64,000 bases of DNA from Pyrus communis (Eukaryota > Streptophyta > Magnoliopsida > Rosales > Rosaceae): the NCBI RefSeq assembly GCF_963583255.1, contig NC_084810.1:7843751-7907750 (forward strand). Reading direction: 5' to 3'. The first letter of the stretch is position 1. The number at the start of each line of letters is the position of its first letter. Position numbers and translations under genes: made by a program. The notes below the pieces were generated by a model that saw only the letters and a program-made list of their open reading frames with translations, searched no databases and was not told where the DNA came from. This document shows positions 12,251 to 24,983 of this stretch, in pieces.

Positions 12251-13534
12251 AAGGCATTTAGTTCTTGTACAAAGCCCAAATTTATTTTAAATTAGGGAAG
12301 AACATTATTTACCATTAAAAGTGACTAGCCTTTATGCACGCACTCATGCACGTGTAAAAGACATTTTTTGAATTATGGCGTGCTACGCGTGACTTACACA
12401 TTTTAAATATATTTATATGCGTAAATTGACAAAAGAAAAGTCAAATATTTGGGGTAAATGAATAATCTTAGATCATGCTAGAAGAAACCCCTCATAAACC
12501 AATTAAAGTAGCTAAATCCACATAATAAAATCAGTCTCTATTGAATTTATATTAACAATAGGGAAAATAATATTTAATAAACAACTGATTGAATCATATT
12601 ATTGCTAGCCTATTGTGAGGCTAAGCTCACCTCCTCTCCCTTAGTGTAGATAATATATTATGTTAAAAAAAAAACTTAATTTGACAATTTAATCACATTA
12701 TTATCCGCGTGTGAAAGACCTTTTTTATAACCGGCATTACCTACCTTAAGATGTTTTGAATGTATCTAAAAATAGAAAAAATAACATTTAATGAACAACT
12801 GATTGAATCACATTATTACTAACTTATTGTGAGGTACTAATTATAAAAATAAAATAAAAAAGTACAAAAAAAATTAATTATTAAAAAAATACTGTTAAAT
12901 GATAAAAATACCCTTGCCACATTGGATGCATTATTTTGGGTTGCTTTTGAAGTTTTTTGTTTGAGGAGCATTTTTATCCAATTATTTTGGTGAAGCTTGT
13001 GACACCAAAAAATACTATTCATTGGACCCTTAGCTTTATATATAAAGATATATTATCTTTCTTTTCGTAAGGCTTAGCAATTTCTTGTAGTTTGTTTTAT
13101 GTTATTTCACAATCACCTGGCCAACGGAGCAACCTGGTAATACAGCCTAAACCTAAAAAAAATATAACGCCGGTGAGCTTGAGCCTTGACTTCTTAGGCC
13201 GCTCTGTGATCATTTCATAGAAAAGAACCAAGTTGCATACCTAACGCCTTGTCAGGGTGTTGAATAAAGAAAATAGAGTAATGTAAGGGATATTAAATTT
13301 ATAGACAAAAAACTTGCACATTAAATGATTTGTCATTAATAAAAATGAGTACGTTCATTAATGTTTAAATAGAATAGATTTTCTTCTATTGACTGGTACC
13401 AAAGATCGCCCTCACTTTCTAGTGGCAGTTGGAAACTTGGAATTAGGCATCACCCATCATTTTCTGGAAGACTAATGCAATATTACATTTAAGGGTAAAT
13501 TTAATATAAATCTAATTTGTGAGCTATTAGTAAG
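12251..13534. other. Gene-free stretch with a SINE tail and small duplications
   Basis: No supported gene. The segment at 12597-12675 is the 3' half of the SINE (TGCTAGCCTATTGTGAGG to a poly-A run). The flank at 12556-12625 recurs at about 12772-12836. Around 12940-13055 is one copy of a sequence also seen twice at 27490-27840 (TTTTGGTGAAGC..TGAGACACCAAA type). Around 13075-13132 is a diverged echo of block A positions 3048-3106 (TTTTATGTTATTTCACNATCACCT). Confidence 0.6.
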
Positions 13535-13890
13535 AAGGGTTTTTATCACAAATGATCCTTGAAATTAACTCTCACCATCAAGATGATCCTTGAGATTAAA
13601 AATCAATCAATGTAGTCCCTGAAAATAGATGTTGCAAATCAATGTGGTCCTTCTGTCACAATTCTGTTAAAAATACTATTAAGTGCTTATGTGACACATA
13701 AATAGGTCCCATAAAATTTACGGATTTTTATCACAAATGGTTCCTGAAATTGACCCACACCATCAATATGGTCCCTAAAATTAAAAATCAATCAGTGTAG
13801 TCCTTGAAAATAGGTGTCCCAAATCAATATGATATTTCTGTTACAATTCTGTAAAAAAAATTTGTCATGTACTAATGTGGTTTTATAATG
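13535..13890. repeat. Two-unit tandem repeat of about 185 bases
   Basis: The segments 13535-13720 and 13721-13890 share the same order of motifs: TTTTTATCACAAATG, TGAAATTGACCCACACCAT-like, AAAAATCAATCA(A/G)TGTAGTCC, AAATCAATNTG and ACAATTCTGT. Similarity is about 75-80 percent by eye. The sequence type is common in plant repeat DNA. I cannot assign it to a family. Confidence 0.75.
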
Positions 13891-13907
13891 TGAAAACTCG
13901 TATTTAA

Positions 13908-13908
13908 A

Positions 13909-13947
<39 letters not shown>

Positions 13948-13948
13948 C
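13908..13948. repeat. (A)n(TA)n microsatellite
   Basis: A run of A followed by about 14 TA dinucleotides. Simple sequence with no gene. Confidence 0.9.
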
Positions 13949-14784
13949 TATAATTAATTTAAAAAAATAATCGTATATTAGTGGGTTTTTGTTACACGTG
14001 TTGTTTTTATTTTGACTCATTAGACTCACTAGATCCCACCCTTTCATTTTTACTATACCACTTGTCAATCTACCTCAAGCATTCCTACGAATGCAACACC
14101 TGCTCTTCTGACTTTATGCAAACTAGACCTGGGATTCCTGTCGTGTTTTTCATGTTCATGTCGTTTTCGTATCGTACTCGATATCTTAACGGGTCATGTC
14201 ATGTAACACCCGTTAAAATAAACGAGTAAAATGATCCGACCTGAAATAGACCCGATAATATTAACAAGTAATATGACCCGACCCGTTACCCGTTAAGAAA
14301 AATGTATTTTAAACCAATAAATAATCAAATGAAAAACATAAAAATGTAATTTTCTTTTAAGTATATTTTCGCTTACCTAAATTGATCAAATGGTAAAATT
14401 GGAAAATATTGGAATAGAGAAGGGGTTTTTTCGTCCAAAAAAGTTCTAATAATATAAGTAAAATAGAATCCAACGGTACAGATTTATTCTCATTTATCTT
14501 ACGGCTGTTATTTAAGTAAAGTCTTTAATAGTTTTTTCATTAATGTAGAAGTTAAAAAATATAGAAAAAAATATATAAACGCTCGTAATGACAAGCTTTA
14601 CAACTTTCATGAAGAGCTTAACTTCGAAATTCGTCATTATAATCATATAAATCATAAATCAAAATTTAAGCGTTGATTATTGTTTACATTTACACTTCAT
14701 TGTTCTCATCAAATTTTGTTTTTTATTTTTTTTTTTTTTTCAGATTTTCTTTTTTGAAAACATGATCTATTAAAGGATACGGGA
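13949..14784. other. Gene-free stretch before the copia fragment
   Basis: No supported gene. Around 14195-14310 the words CCCGTTA, ACCCG and ACCCGACCCGTTACCCG recur, a degenerate short repeat. A poly(T) run lies at about 14728-14742. Confidence 0.5.
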
Positions 14785-17700
14785 AGATGAATGGTTTGGA
14801 TCGTTGATATTATATTCAGCTCCTTTTGATGGTTTAGATCGGATTAAAATTGGGAATGGTCAAGGTTTGGAAATAAAGCAGATTGGTTCTACAGTTCTTA
14901 AAACTCATTCTCATTCTCTTCAATTATCCAAAGTTCTTCATGTTCCTCACTTAGCTGAAAATTTATTATCTGTTAAAACAATTGTGTAAGGATAACAGGT
15001 GCTGGTTTATTTGTGACGACACCATTTTTTTTGTGCAAGACAAGGTAATAAAGGAGAAACTGTACAAAGGTAGGAGCAAGCCAAATGAGCTATTTTAGAT
15101 TCCTATGTTCAAACATTTCAGAATCATGTATAGTGTGCAAGTTCTTCAGCTTTTCTTGGGCAAGTGATCAAGTCTTCTATGTGGCATAAGAGGTTGGGAC
15201 ATCCCACTAATGAAGTACTATCAGTCATGTTGAATAAGTCTCAGCTTAGTTCTATAGTTGATAACCAATGTAGTATATGTTCTAATTTTATAAATGGAAA
15301 AATGTCTCGATTACCTTTCCCTACTGAGTCTACTAGGTGTTTAATACCTTTTGAAAGGATCCATACTTATATTTGGTGTCTTTCACCAGTAAAGTTTATT
15401 GAAGGGTTTAGGTATGATATAACCTTTGTGGATGGTTGTACTAAGTTTGTATGGATTTTCCCATTATTCAATAAATCAGATGTTTTTGCCATTTTTGTGA
15501 AGTTCTATACTTTTATATCAGTTCAGTTTGGAGCTTTTGTTAAATGGTTACAATCTGATAATGGTGGAGAGTTTGTTAGTAAGCAATTTTAGCAGTTTTT
15601 GAGTTCTAAAGTTATTTTTCATAGGATTTCTTGTCCTTACACTCCTTAACAAAATGGATTTGTTGAGAGATGAAATAGACATATACTGGAAACTGCTATT
15701 ACTCTTATGTATATTGCTAGTTTGTCACAAGCCTTTTGGTACCATGTTTGTGCTCATGCAATATATCTCATTAATAGGATGCCCTGTCAATCTCTTCAAA
15801 TGTATTCTCCTTTTTCACAGTTATATAAGAAGCCTCCAGCTTTGGGACATATGAAAATATTTGGATCTATGGTCTATCCTTATTATAGGCCATATACCAC
15901 TAATAAACTTCAACATAGGACTCTATTACGTGTCTTTTTGGGTTATGTTGTTAGTTATAAGGGGGTTATTTGTTATAGTTTGGCAACTAAGAGATTATTA
16001 ATATCCAGGCATCTGGTTCATGATGAGAGTATGTTTCCTGCAAAGCTACCAAGTTCTTCAGTTATTTCTTCATGTATCAATTCTGGTTCACGATTGCTTC
16101 CTCCTTTGGTTGTTACATTGCCACAAGTTATTCAACAAGACACAGGGGTTTCACAACTGTCTTCTGGTTCATCAGGTTCTTCATCACTTTCTTTATAACA
16201 GGAATCCGAATCTTTAACAGCTCTCTCCAGTGCTACTCCTTCTCTTTCTTCTGAGTTGTTACACGTCCTTGATTCCAATCACCTTTTGCCCTTACATCTA
16301 GTCCTACTGCATCTTCTAACAATCATGGCATGAGAACAAGGTTGAAGACAAGTGCTTTAACAAGGCACGATTATTCTGCTTACTTGGCTGCTTCATCTTT
16401 ACCTTTTGATTTTGTTATTGAGCCATCCGAACTTCAATCCTTTTGTATTAATGATACTGATGTTAGCTATGCTAGTTATTCCTGTGTGGCTAATATTTCT
16501 GATATGGAGGAACCAAAAGCATTTTGAATTGCACCTCAGAACTCGTTATGGCAGCAAGCTATACAAGAAGAGTTTAATGCTCTTAAATCTCAAGGCACTT
16601 GGGTTTTGGTACCACCACCTCCCAATCGTTCTATTCTAGGATGTAAATAGGTCTATAAAGTCAAAAGAAATTCTAATGGTACAGTTGCTTGTCACAAAGC
16701 AAGATTGGTTGCTCAAGGATTCACACAAGAACAAGGTATTGATCATTCATAAACTTTCAGTCCGGTTGTTCAACATTCTACAATGCGGCTAATTTTGGCT
16801 TTGGCAACTTCTCAATGATGGTCTCTTAGACAGTTAGACATTAAGTATGTTTTTCTTCATGGCAAACTATATGGGGAAATATATATGCAACAACCCCAGG
16901 GATTTGTGGATCCTAGTCACCCTTCTTATGTTTATAGACTTGTCAAGTCTTTGTATGGCCTTAAACAGACTCCTCGAGCATGGCATCACAAATTTACAGG
17001 AGTTTTACCTTCATTGGGTTTCAAAATGTCTTCTTCAGATGCAAGTTTATTTGTGAAACATGATAGGACTCATATAGTTATTTTGTTATTATATGTGGAT
17101 AATATTATCATCATTGGTTCTGATAATGAACAGGTTCAGCTTATCATTGCTCAATTTGGTGAACTTTTTGATCTTAAGGACATGGGTGCTCTTACATATT
17201 TCCTTGGTCTTCACATCCAATATCAAGCAAATGGGGATTTGTTTGTGAATCAAACAAAGTATGCTAAGGAACTTCTTAAGAAAGCAAGTATAGAAAACTA
17301 TAAGCCTGCATCTACTCATGCCAAACCTCACTCTTAGGTCTATGTTACTAAAAGAACTCCATTGACTGATCCCACTTTGTACAGAAGTCTCATGGGTGCT
17401 TTGCAGTATCTCACATTCATAAGACCCGATATTTTACATGATGTCAATGTAGTCTGTCAGTTTATGAGCCAACCTACTGATTCCCATTTTTTCTTGGTCA
17501 AAAGAATTCTTAAATACATTCAAGGATCTTTGCAGTGTGGTTTGTTGTATAAATCTGCTTCTGATACTTCATTGATAGCCTAAGTTGATTCTGATTGGGC
17601 TGCAGATATTAATACACGCTGGTCTATTACAGGTTATGTGGTGTTCTTAGGATCAAATCATGTGTCTTGGCAATCTAAACGATAAGCTTCATTTGCACGG

Positions 17701-18056
17701 AGCTCCACTGAAGCTGAATATAAGGCCCTTGCTCATTGTGCAGCAGATGTGTGTTGGTTAAGAAATATACTGCAAGACTTACTTGTGGTTGTTCCTTCTT
17801 TATCTCTCTTACATTGTGACAATCTTTCTATTATTGCTCTGAGTACTAATCCTATTTTTCACTTTCGAATTAAAGCATCTCAACATGGATTATCATTTAG
17901 TTTGTGAGAAGGTTCAAAAGGGCGATTTGTTGGTTCAATATATTCCTACAAAGGCTCAGCTTGCAGATGTGTTTATGAAGGGTCTTCATAGTCCGGATTT
18001 CATTCCCCATTGTTCTAATCTTAACCTTGGGACTCCTGGTTAAGATTGAGGGGGTA
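14785..18056 (+). mobile_element. Truncated Ty1/copia pol (element 1)
   Basis: Domains follow in copia order: a protease-side segment (14804-14989, VLHVPHLAENLLSV), GAG-pre-integrase (15164-15310, MWHKRLGHP), integrase core (15400-15700, FVDG, QSDNGGEF), reverse transcriptase (16540-17340, ARLVAQGF, LYGLKQTPRAW) and RNase H (17362-18010, TRPDI-like, RSSTEAEYKAL). Gag and the 5' LTR are missing. The pol is dead: stops occur at 15590 (TAG), about 15647 (TAA), 16648 (TAG), 16750 (TAA) and 17581, and there are frame changes near 15600 and 16200-16330. The polymerase motif reads YVDN (17092-17103) instead of YVDD. RE1-like plant copia is the nearest group I can name. Confidence 0.92.
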
Positions 18057-18293
18057 ATAACAAAGATATTGACATTTGTTAGTTCATCATTTGTACACTT
18101 GTCATTTGTAGATTGATTGCTCAATATGTAAGCTTAGTAGTGGTGTACTTGAGAAGCTAAGATTGGCAAATGTATAAATAGCTATAGTGCTTTGTTTTCA
18201 GTCGGTTAATAAAAGTTTCCCTCTTTTGCAATTCTATCTTTCTCTCTCTAAATTCTCTGTCAAACTTTCATTGTAAAACTCTAGATTTCAACA
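18042..18293 (+). mobile_element. 3' polypurine tract and 3' LTR of copia element 1
   Basis: AGATTGAGGGGG (18043-18055) directly after the RNase H frame is a typical plus-strand primer. The following 237 bases hold a TATAAATA box at about 18172 and an AATAAAAG signal near 18208, and end TTTCAACA at 18293. The 5' border reads TAATAACA, so the usual TG terminus is not seen and the left edge is uncertain. No 5' LTR lies in the window. Confidence 0.7.
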
Positions 18294-18303
18294 TGACAAG
18301 TGA

Positions 18304-18525
18304 TTAAAGTGAAGTGGAATAGTAATGGCACGTCTTTGGTATTTTCAAAATGAGCCATTTTTCTCTTCCTATTTAATCAAGTTTGTTGTTTCTATTTGAT
18401 TTATTCAATTCGATGGATGAAAAAGGTGAGGGAAAATCAACTTCCTTTCATAAGAGCCGGTGTAAGAGTGTTTTAAGGTTGTTACGTACTCGACTTCTCA
18501 TTATTTAAAATTTGACACTGTTGTA
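18304..18525 (+). repeat. Third, shorter copy of the 430 bp repeat near the P450
   Basis: About 220 bases matching parts of 37317-37748 and 40316-40745: AGAATAGTAATGGCAC, TCTTTGGTATTTT, CACTCCTATTTAATCA-like, CAACTTCC..TTCATAAGAGC and TTGACAC. More diverged than the other two copies. The family is unknown. Confidence 0.7.
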
Positions 18526-18599
18526 ATTATGGATGCCTACTTGCTTCCATCTATTGTTTGGTTTGAATGACTCATGCCTTTACAATATTGTCAAAGAGA

Positions 18600-18975
18600 G
18601 TGGCATGGTAGGTTTGGTAGCTTTGTTAGGCGTTTTGCCTATAAAATATTGAAGAATAAAGGAAAGAAGAGAGGTAAGAAACATACAGAAGAACGGAAAA
18701 AAAAAAAAAAGGAAGAAAGAAAATAAAGAGAAGATAGAAAGAAAGGAAAGAAAGAAGAGAGATGTAGAAGAACATACTAGTATGTTAGGCTAAAGATAAG
18801 AGAGAAAATAGTGAGAGTTATTTTGTACTCCTCTTATTTCAGATAATGAAAGAAAGTACTATTGTTGCCACGAGGATGTAAACACATTTGTTGAACCTCG
18901 TAAATATTGTGTCTTATTTACTTTATTCCTCTGCACACGTGTTCTCAATTTCACAACACGTTATCATCACGAAAA
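18600..18975 (+). mobile_element. LTR-like end with primer-site-like sequence
   Basis: A purine-rich segment with a TATAAAATA motif near 18638, ending TTTCACAACA at 18958 and followed by CGTTATCATCACGA. The same junction occurs on the minus strand at about 25474-25495 (ATGCTGATAACG reversed), which suggests a shared LTR/primer-site boundary of one copia-like family. The left border is not defined. Confidence 0.45.
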
Positions 18976-20430
18976 GTTCTAGTGTCAATGAAAAGCACAA
19001 TGTCATAAATTTGGTGAAGCACTACCTACTTCCCACCTCTGTCGGTTGGAATCTCAAATAAGAAAATCTTCTCGTTTTATCATCATATCCCAATACGACT
19101 AATTTTCTTGAAGTAAGTATATATCTTGTTATATGACTGTATATCATTTTGCAGAAACAAAAAGACTACAGAATTGAAATTTGTAAAAAAACTAACAGTT
19201 GTGTTACGAGCTTTGAAACTCCAACTTTCTGTGCTCAAGCAGAAATATTTCCCTTATAAAAGTTGTTCCTTATTCTCTCTCCTATAACATATCAAAATCA
19301 CATAAAGATCCAACGGTTAATTCATTCCATATCTTAGAAATATTTCTATAGACCCAAAATATGCAGAAAAATTGACAGCCATGTTAACGGCTTGTAAACT
19401 CCAATGTCCTGACCTCGGATGGGAACACTTTCTTCGTTGAAGTTGTTCATTACCTTCTTATCGATATCATCTAAAATTTTTTCGGTTAGATCCAATAGTT
19501 TGATCTTCTTATAATTCTCAAACACTGTCGTTGATACATGACCACAATTAGAAGGAAACAGAAAAGTATAGTAAGTTAAGGGATAACATTTTCCTTATCA
19601 TTATTAATTTTGTTATTAATGTAATAAGTGTGGTATAATAGGCCATCATATACTATATATATTATATTATGAATGGTACGGATTGATCAACCTAATCCTT
19701 TATAATAATATAGATCCGAATAACGTGACATTGTTGCCCTTCTTATAATAATTATTATCTTTAAGTTTTAGTATTTATGTGAATGGTGCTAAATTAAAGC
19801 CCTTGTCACAATCTTTACTTAATCAAAAGAAATTTACTTATAATGGTAGGAATTACCGCCCTTTGTTTGAATTTTTTTATCGTACTACATTTTGTTATGA
19901 TGAGTATATACATGATCCAAAGTACCTTGATCAAATTAGAACCTGAAGTTCCTTGATCCTCATCATATAAAAAGATTGGACCTGGAGTTCCATCGATCGG
20001 ACCTGAAATTGCTTGATCCTCATCATATAAAAAATTGGACTTGAAGTTCCTTAATTAAAATTAAAACCTGAAGTTTTTGACTCAATTGAGATAACAGCAT
20101 TTCCTCAACTAAATTAAAATGACGGTCATAAGTGCCTAGGTCCACAGAATATTAAATGAGGACTAGAAGTTCCTTGGAGTTGTTTACATGAGTATGGTTT
20201 AGTGCTGGCACAAAAATGTTTGTGTCAAGTTTTCTTGAGCTTTGCAATTATTGTGATGTGAGGAGATTGAAATTCTTGTTTACATGAGTATGATTTAGTG
20301 ATCATTATTGCATTATTGGACATAATGCTATTTCGAAAATGATTAGGCTGCACTCATGTGGGAGAATGTATGATTTTTCCATGTGTGAGTTTGCCACATC
20401 ATTTTAATTGTAGTATATTAAATAAGAAAT
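18976..20430. other. Gene-free stretch, possible retroelement leader
   Basis: No supported frame. Two loosely related halves (about 19185-19330 and 19365-19505) share GCTT..AAACTCCAA, TTCCCTTATAAAAGTTGTTC/CGTTGAAGTTGTTC and GATCCAA motifs. Around 19920-20080 a short irregular tandem repeat of GACCTGAAGTTCCTTGATC..CATCATATAAAAA occurs about three times. Confidence 0.45.
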
Positions 20431-20640
20431 TGTTGGCAATAAAATATAGACAAAGAGAATAAATAGAATAGAGAGAAACAATGAGTGACTGGGAGGAGAA
20501 AATCCAAGTAACTTCCTTTCATTAGAGTGCATAGGCTTATGATTTACATAGAAAAGATCTTAACTAATTACATATTACATATTGGCCCAGAAAGTGAACA
20601 ACTACTTAATAAATATTATTTATAACACTCTTTCTTGAAT
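20431..20640 (-). mobile_element. Minus-strand copia-like 3' LTR and polypurine tract
   Basis: Read on the minus strand, ATTCAAGAAAGAG (20628-20640) is followed by TGTTATAAATAATA (LTR start at 20627) and the segment ends TTGCCAACA at 20431. That gives a 197 bp LTR with TG..CA ends. About 95 bases of it match 25490-25585, which sits next to a primer-site-like sequence. The two could be the ends of one minus-strand element of about 5.1 kb. Confidence 0.6.
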
Positions 20641-23615
20641 GTTTACCAATCAAAGGTTGTTGCCTCAATACAACCTTGCTTTGAAAGTCATGGGACAAAA
20701 CCAAAGTGAAGTAGAAAAATCGAGTACAATTTAAGAAATATTGATAAGGTGTTGGATGCACATAATGTTGCCTCACTAAAACCTTGCAAAAGGGAAAAAA
20801 AAACTCCCAATGGGATAAAAACTTGATTGAAGGGAAAAAGCATAGTGTGCTTGTGTCTGGTATAATATATTGTTAAAGACTCCCTCTGATAAATAACTCT
20901 ACTTGTCTCCCATTGATGATAGTAAACCTATGTTCGGCTGGTAATCATTAACAAATTTGAAATAATTAAACTTGATTTTGGGAAGTATGGGAGTTATCGG
21001 ACTGAATGACAATAATCTTTTTATATTCGTGCAAAGATTAGAGAAATACCAAAATAATATACACTTCGAAATATACAGCTATTCTATTAAACTTCATGGC
21101 GTATATACCGATACACGCCATACACACAAGTAGCTTTATCGACTCTCCAAAAGCTTTACCATAACTCTTAACTCTTTCAAGGGTATGTTGCAACTAGTAC
21201 TTTTAGTTCGAACAAACAAAAATACTCATTGAGGCATTATAAACCAAATTTATCTAGATATAATATTGGTATATGAGTACATATTTTAGCTTTAGAATCT
21301 TCATTTGAAATCTTTGATAAAGAATCATGGCATTTTCATACTTTAAGAACTCGCTTCCAAAGATAAATTCTCAAGTGGTAGTATGTAGTCTCCACATGAC
21401 ATAAGTCTCACATCCAAAGTAGCACTGTACTTTGAGAAATGTGGCAGCATATATGATGATAAGCCTCTACTATGAAGCATTATGCCATTTTAGTTTTGTT
21501 GCTTCAGATGGTGGCCGTGAGGTGGTAGTGCATGGAATTGTTCTTGAGGCAGTGGCTGGGGGTTTGGGGATTTGCTTGGCTGGTTTCTTAACTACTCTGG
21601 GTTTGGTGAACTGCACTAGGTGCATCTCGCTAGGCTGCGTTTCCTTTCGGTTGACTAGTTTGGGTATAAATTATGGGTTCCCTTATTCCACGTTTTTCAA
21701 TGGCTCTCAAAATGGAAGTTGCCTCTTTCCAATTTGACCAACCTTTTTACAATTTGTTAGTATTTAATAGAAACGTGATTGAATAGCCCTTGATGATATG
21801 AGTAGCTACTATAATAAAATTATCGAGTATCATCAATTTATGATTCAACAATTCTCATTCGCATGCACATGCACATGCTTAATTTATAAATATTTCATGC
21901 TTAATTTATGGATTACTTAGAAAATTGGATTATACCTTACTATTGAGAGTTATTTTTAATTAGGGATTGACCTTTATAAATCTTCACTCACAAGGAGTTC
22001 AAAATTTAGAACCTGTATATTTGTCATACTTTAGGCATGCAATAGATTAATTTATGTCACTTATGAGACAAAAGCAAATGTACCAATGCTGATTTACTAC
22101 GTTCTTCAAACTGTCATTTCTCACCCTAACGGCAGGAAAAATTCTCATAAAGAATGACAAGCCGCTAAAAATGCAGGAAATATGAGCACAACGAGAAAAA
22201 GAAAGATTAACTTGAATCCCAAGTTTTTGTGGATTGAACCATCTTTGTGTATACGATTATTTGTTGGTTGAAAAGCAAAGTCAATTGAAATGATCATGAT
22301 GATGCATGTGATCAAGATGCATCTCCCAATCAAAAATTAACAATGAATAAAATGTTTTAAAGTTGTGGTAAGCTCTGAAAAATTGTGTGCTAAATTATTA
22401 ATCCCAAATGGCATGAAAAAGCTACAGAATTTGGGAATTATGCTTATAATAGCAAATGAATAGTATTATGACCATCTTGTAGATATACCTAGGTCATTGG
22501 TCGAATAATCCACAATTAGATGTTGATTAAGCTTATACGGTTTTGAATTCGCGAGAAGAAAGTGGAGATCCAAGGTCAATGTTGACTTAGATGGTCTGAA
22601 GACCAAGTGTCTGTGTGAGCAATCCTTGCAAGGCTTGCAAAAGGCACTATGTTGATGCCTCTAACATGTTTGTACGGATTTTTAATATTACTGTACATCA
22701 TTGTGGATGTCTAATGGCCATGATAATCTTGCCCTTATTTGGTTAACAAGGATGCACTACTTCTTCGAGTGTGTGATACAACTTGTAGGAGAAAGTAGGA
22801 GCTTCTTTGGAAAAAAAAAAAAAAGTATATAATTCCATATAATAATACATTCAATTAACAAATTCATAGTAACATAAGGAAATCAAAATAAATAAGATAT
22901 AAAACACCATAATAAAAATGATGAAAATAAATAAAAATAAAATCAAGAGCCAAAGCTATTGAGAGATATCTCAACCATTAATTGCTACTAAGCTCAAGGT
23001 GTGAGATAAAACTCGTCCACTAAGAATGGTGTAAATTGATCTTTCCATATGTATGGAGACCAAGTCTTATATCTCAAAGTGGATTATATCCACTAGTTCA
23101 AACTCATGGGAGAATTGTAAAATTGTCTCAACTATTTTCCTTTGTTTTTAATCAAGACTTCGTAAAAATATACCAAATGTTTTGGTGTGGCAGAGTCGTG
23201 CTCAATGACTAAGCGCAATATCATAAACTAAGGAACATCAGGTCCTAAGTTATTTAGAATCTACACACTATAGGTTCTGATTCAATTGAATAATTTGTAT
23301 AGGATGTACAATTTCATTCCTAGAAAGAAAAAAAAGACAAAGTAATTTCGTGCATTAGTGTCGGGAAAAAGAATACTCAAGGTTTTATTCACCAAGTCCG
23401 ACATATCCATATTCCCATTTGGTTAGATGCAATGAGCTATAGGTTCTACGAATTGCTTGAATTTGAACATCATTCTTTAATGTGGATGCATGCCACCCAC
23501 TCATCATTGAGTTGAGAATTTAGAATGGAATGGATTTAAGTATTGTATTATTAGGGCTGGTGTAGGGTTGTGGTGCTTTTAAAAAAAGTAGCTTATTAAA
23601 AAAATCTGGAACATC
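20641..23615. other. Gene-free stretch, possible interior of a non-coding element
   Basis: Long stretch without recognisable protein domains. A 101-residue plus-strand frame at 21432-21737 (motifs GGLGICLAGFL, NCTRCISLGC) begins at a non-ATG or weak context and matches nothing I know, so I do not call it a gene. A poly-A run lies at 22810-22824. If the LTRs at 20431 and 25490 belong together, this is the interior of a decayed or non-autonomous copia-like element. Confidence 0.45.
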
Positions 23616-23620
23616 AAATG

Positions 23621-23906
23621 TGTCACACTCCGGCCCGGGTCTCACCACATCCCAAGCTCGACTCCACCGTAACCCGATATTGTCCGCTTTGGGCCCTGGA
23701 CCATGCCCTCACGGTTTTGTTTCTGGGAACTCACAAGAGAACTTTTCAGTGGGTCACCCATCATGGGATTGCTCTCGCGCGCTACTCGCTTAACTTCAGA
23801 GTTCCGATGAAACCCGAAGCCAGTGAACTCCCAAAATGCCTCGTGCTAGGTAGGGATGGGAATATGAATATAAGGATCACTCTCTTGGGCGATGTAGGAT
23901 GTTACA
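23621..23906 (-). mobile_element. Cassandra-type solo LTR (TRIM with 5S rRNA sequence)
   Basis: A 286 bp segment bounded by TG..CA (TGTAACATCC at the 23906 end, GTGTGACA at 23621 on the minus strand) and by a perfect 5 bp target duplication AAATG (23616-23620 and 23907-23911). It contains a 5S rRNA-like block on the minus strand (about 23736-23820) with AGTTAAGCGAGTAGCG and GATGGGTGACCCACTG. 5S-derived promoter sequence in the LTR is the defining mark of Cassandra TRIM elements. One LTR only, so this is a solo LTR. Confidence 0.92.
23736..23820 (-). other. 5S rRNA-derived block inside Cassandra LTR
   Basis: The minus strand keeps the order of the 5S internal promoter: an A-box-like AGTTAAGCG and a C-box-like GATGGGTGACC. 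The distal part is altered, and this is not a functional rRNA gene. In Cassandra it is thought to provide RNA polymerase III promoter function. Confidence 0.8.
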
Positions 23907-23911
23907 AAATG

Positions 23912-24576
23912 TGTTTGGTAAAACAAAAAAAAGAAATTAAAAATAAATAAATAAATAAAACTGTTGGCAATGACAGTAGAAAAGCATAGAAAAGCAGAAG
24001 CAAGGTCTACCATGCTTCTAAAGAAAGTCTTTTTTCAAAGCATAGTGAATAGTTCCCATTTAGTGAAATTTTCAAATGATAAGTATACCCCCACATATTT
24101 TACAAGGGTTAAATCTTTTCCCTTGCATTATTATCTTTGGTAATTATTATGCCACATTAAATACCATATTCTTGCTAGTCATTTAATATATTCACAGCAA
24201 TTTTATATAAAAGTTTACTAAACACTCATACATTGTTATTTTTGTTAACAACGCTTTTACAAAAAAAAAGAAAAGAAAAAAAAAAGTTAACCAAACACTC
24301 AACACTTTTATTTTACAACTAATTATTCTCACAGTATAACAAAAGTAATTTTTTTTTAATGCATAGAAATACGAAACTAGCCCTTAAGGGAACTACATGC
24401 ATGTCCTTATTTCTTATAAAAACTCATCATAATCACAAGACATAAAAAAATTTAATACATAACACTCTGTTGGAGTTAAAGAATATAAAAACTCATATAC
24501 ATATATATATATGATTAAGCATTTAATTATAACCGAATTAGGAATAAAAGGAATTGGTGTTCTTTTTTGCCAATTG
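23912..24576. other. Gene-free AT-rich stretch
   Basis: No supported gene. It contains an AAAT tetranucleotide run (about 23936-23958), poly-A runs near 24260-24290 and a short TA run near 24495-24512. Confidence 0.6.
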
Positions 24577-24593
24577 ATTAAATGTCGTGGAAA

Positions 24594-24765
24594 CACTTAG
24601 TAGTACGGTCTAGTGATATTCCTATTCACTTGTAAGTGAGAGGTCTTAGATTGGATTCTCACCAAAGCCAAATTTGAACTCCATTATTGTTAGCCTATTG
24701 TGAGGTTAATCCCACCTCCTTTCCTCTTAGTGTAGATAATATTGTTTGTACAAAAAAAATAAAAA
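24594..24765 (+). mobile_element. tRNA-like SINE, full copy with 17 bp target duplication
   Basis: A 172 bp SINE starting CACTTAGTAGTACGG and ending in an A-rich tail. It is flanked by perfect 17 bp repeats ATTAAATGTCGTGGAAA at 24577-24593 and 24766-24782, the length expected from LINE-driven target-primed integration. The B-box region reads AGATTGGATTC, which departs from the consensus. This copy shows the element's ends most clearly. Confidence 0.9.
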
Positions 24766-24983
24766 ATTAAATGTCGTGGAAATAAAAAAAGCGAAGGCAT
24801 ATATCGTATGATCTATGACTGCGTAGTCACAACATGCCAGTATATGTATATATGGCGTAGCAACAAACCAATCTAAAGCAACATATGAGATTTTCAAGAA
24901 CAAACAAAAATAAGAGAGAATCTTATCTTGGAATGGATGCCAAATGAATTGGTATAGTATAACTGCATATTTGCATTATGCTT

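Noticed and set aside
21432..21737. 101-residue frame with a Gly/Leu and Cys-rich stretch
   Set aside because: No family resemblance and no supporting splice or promoter signal. It lies in what may be the interior of a decayed element.
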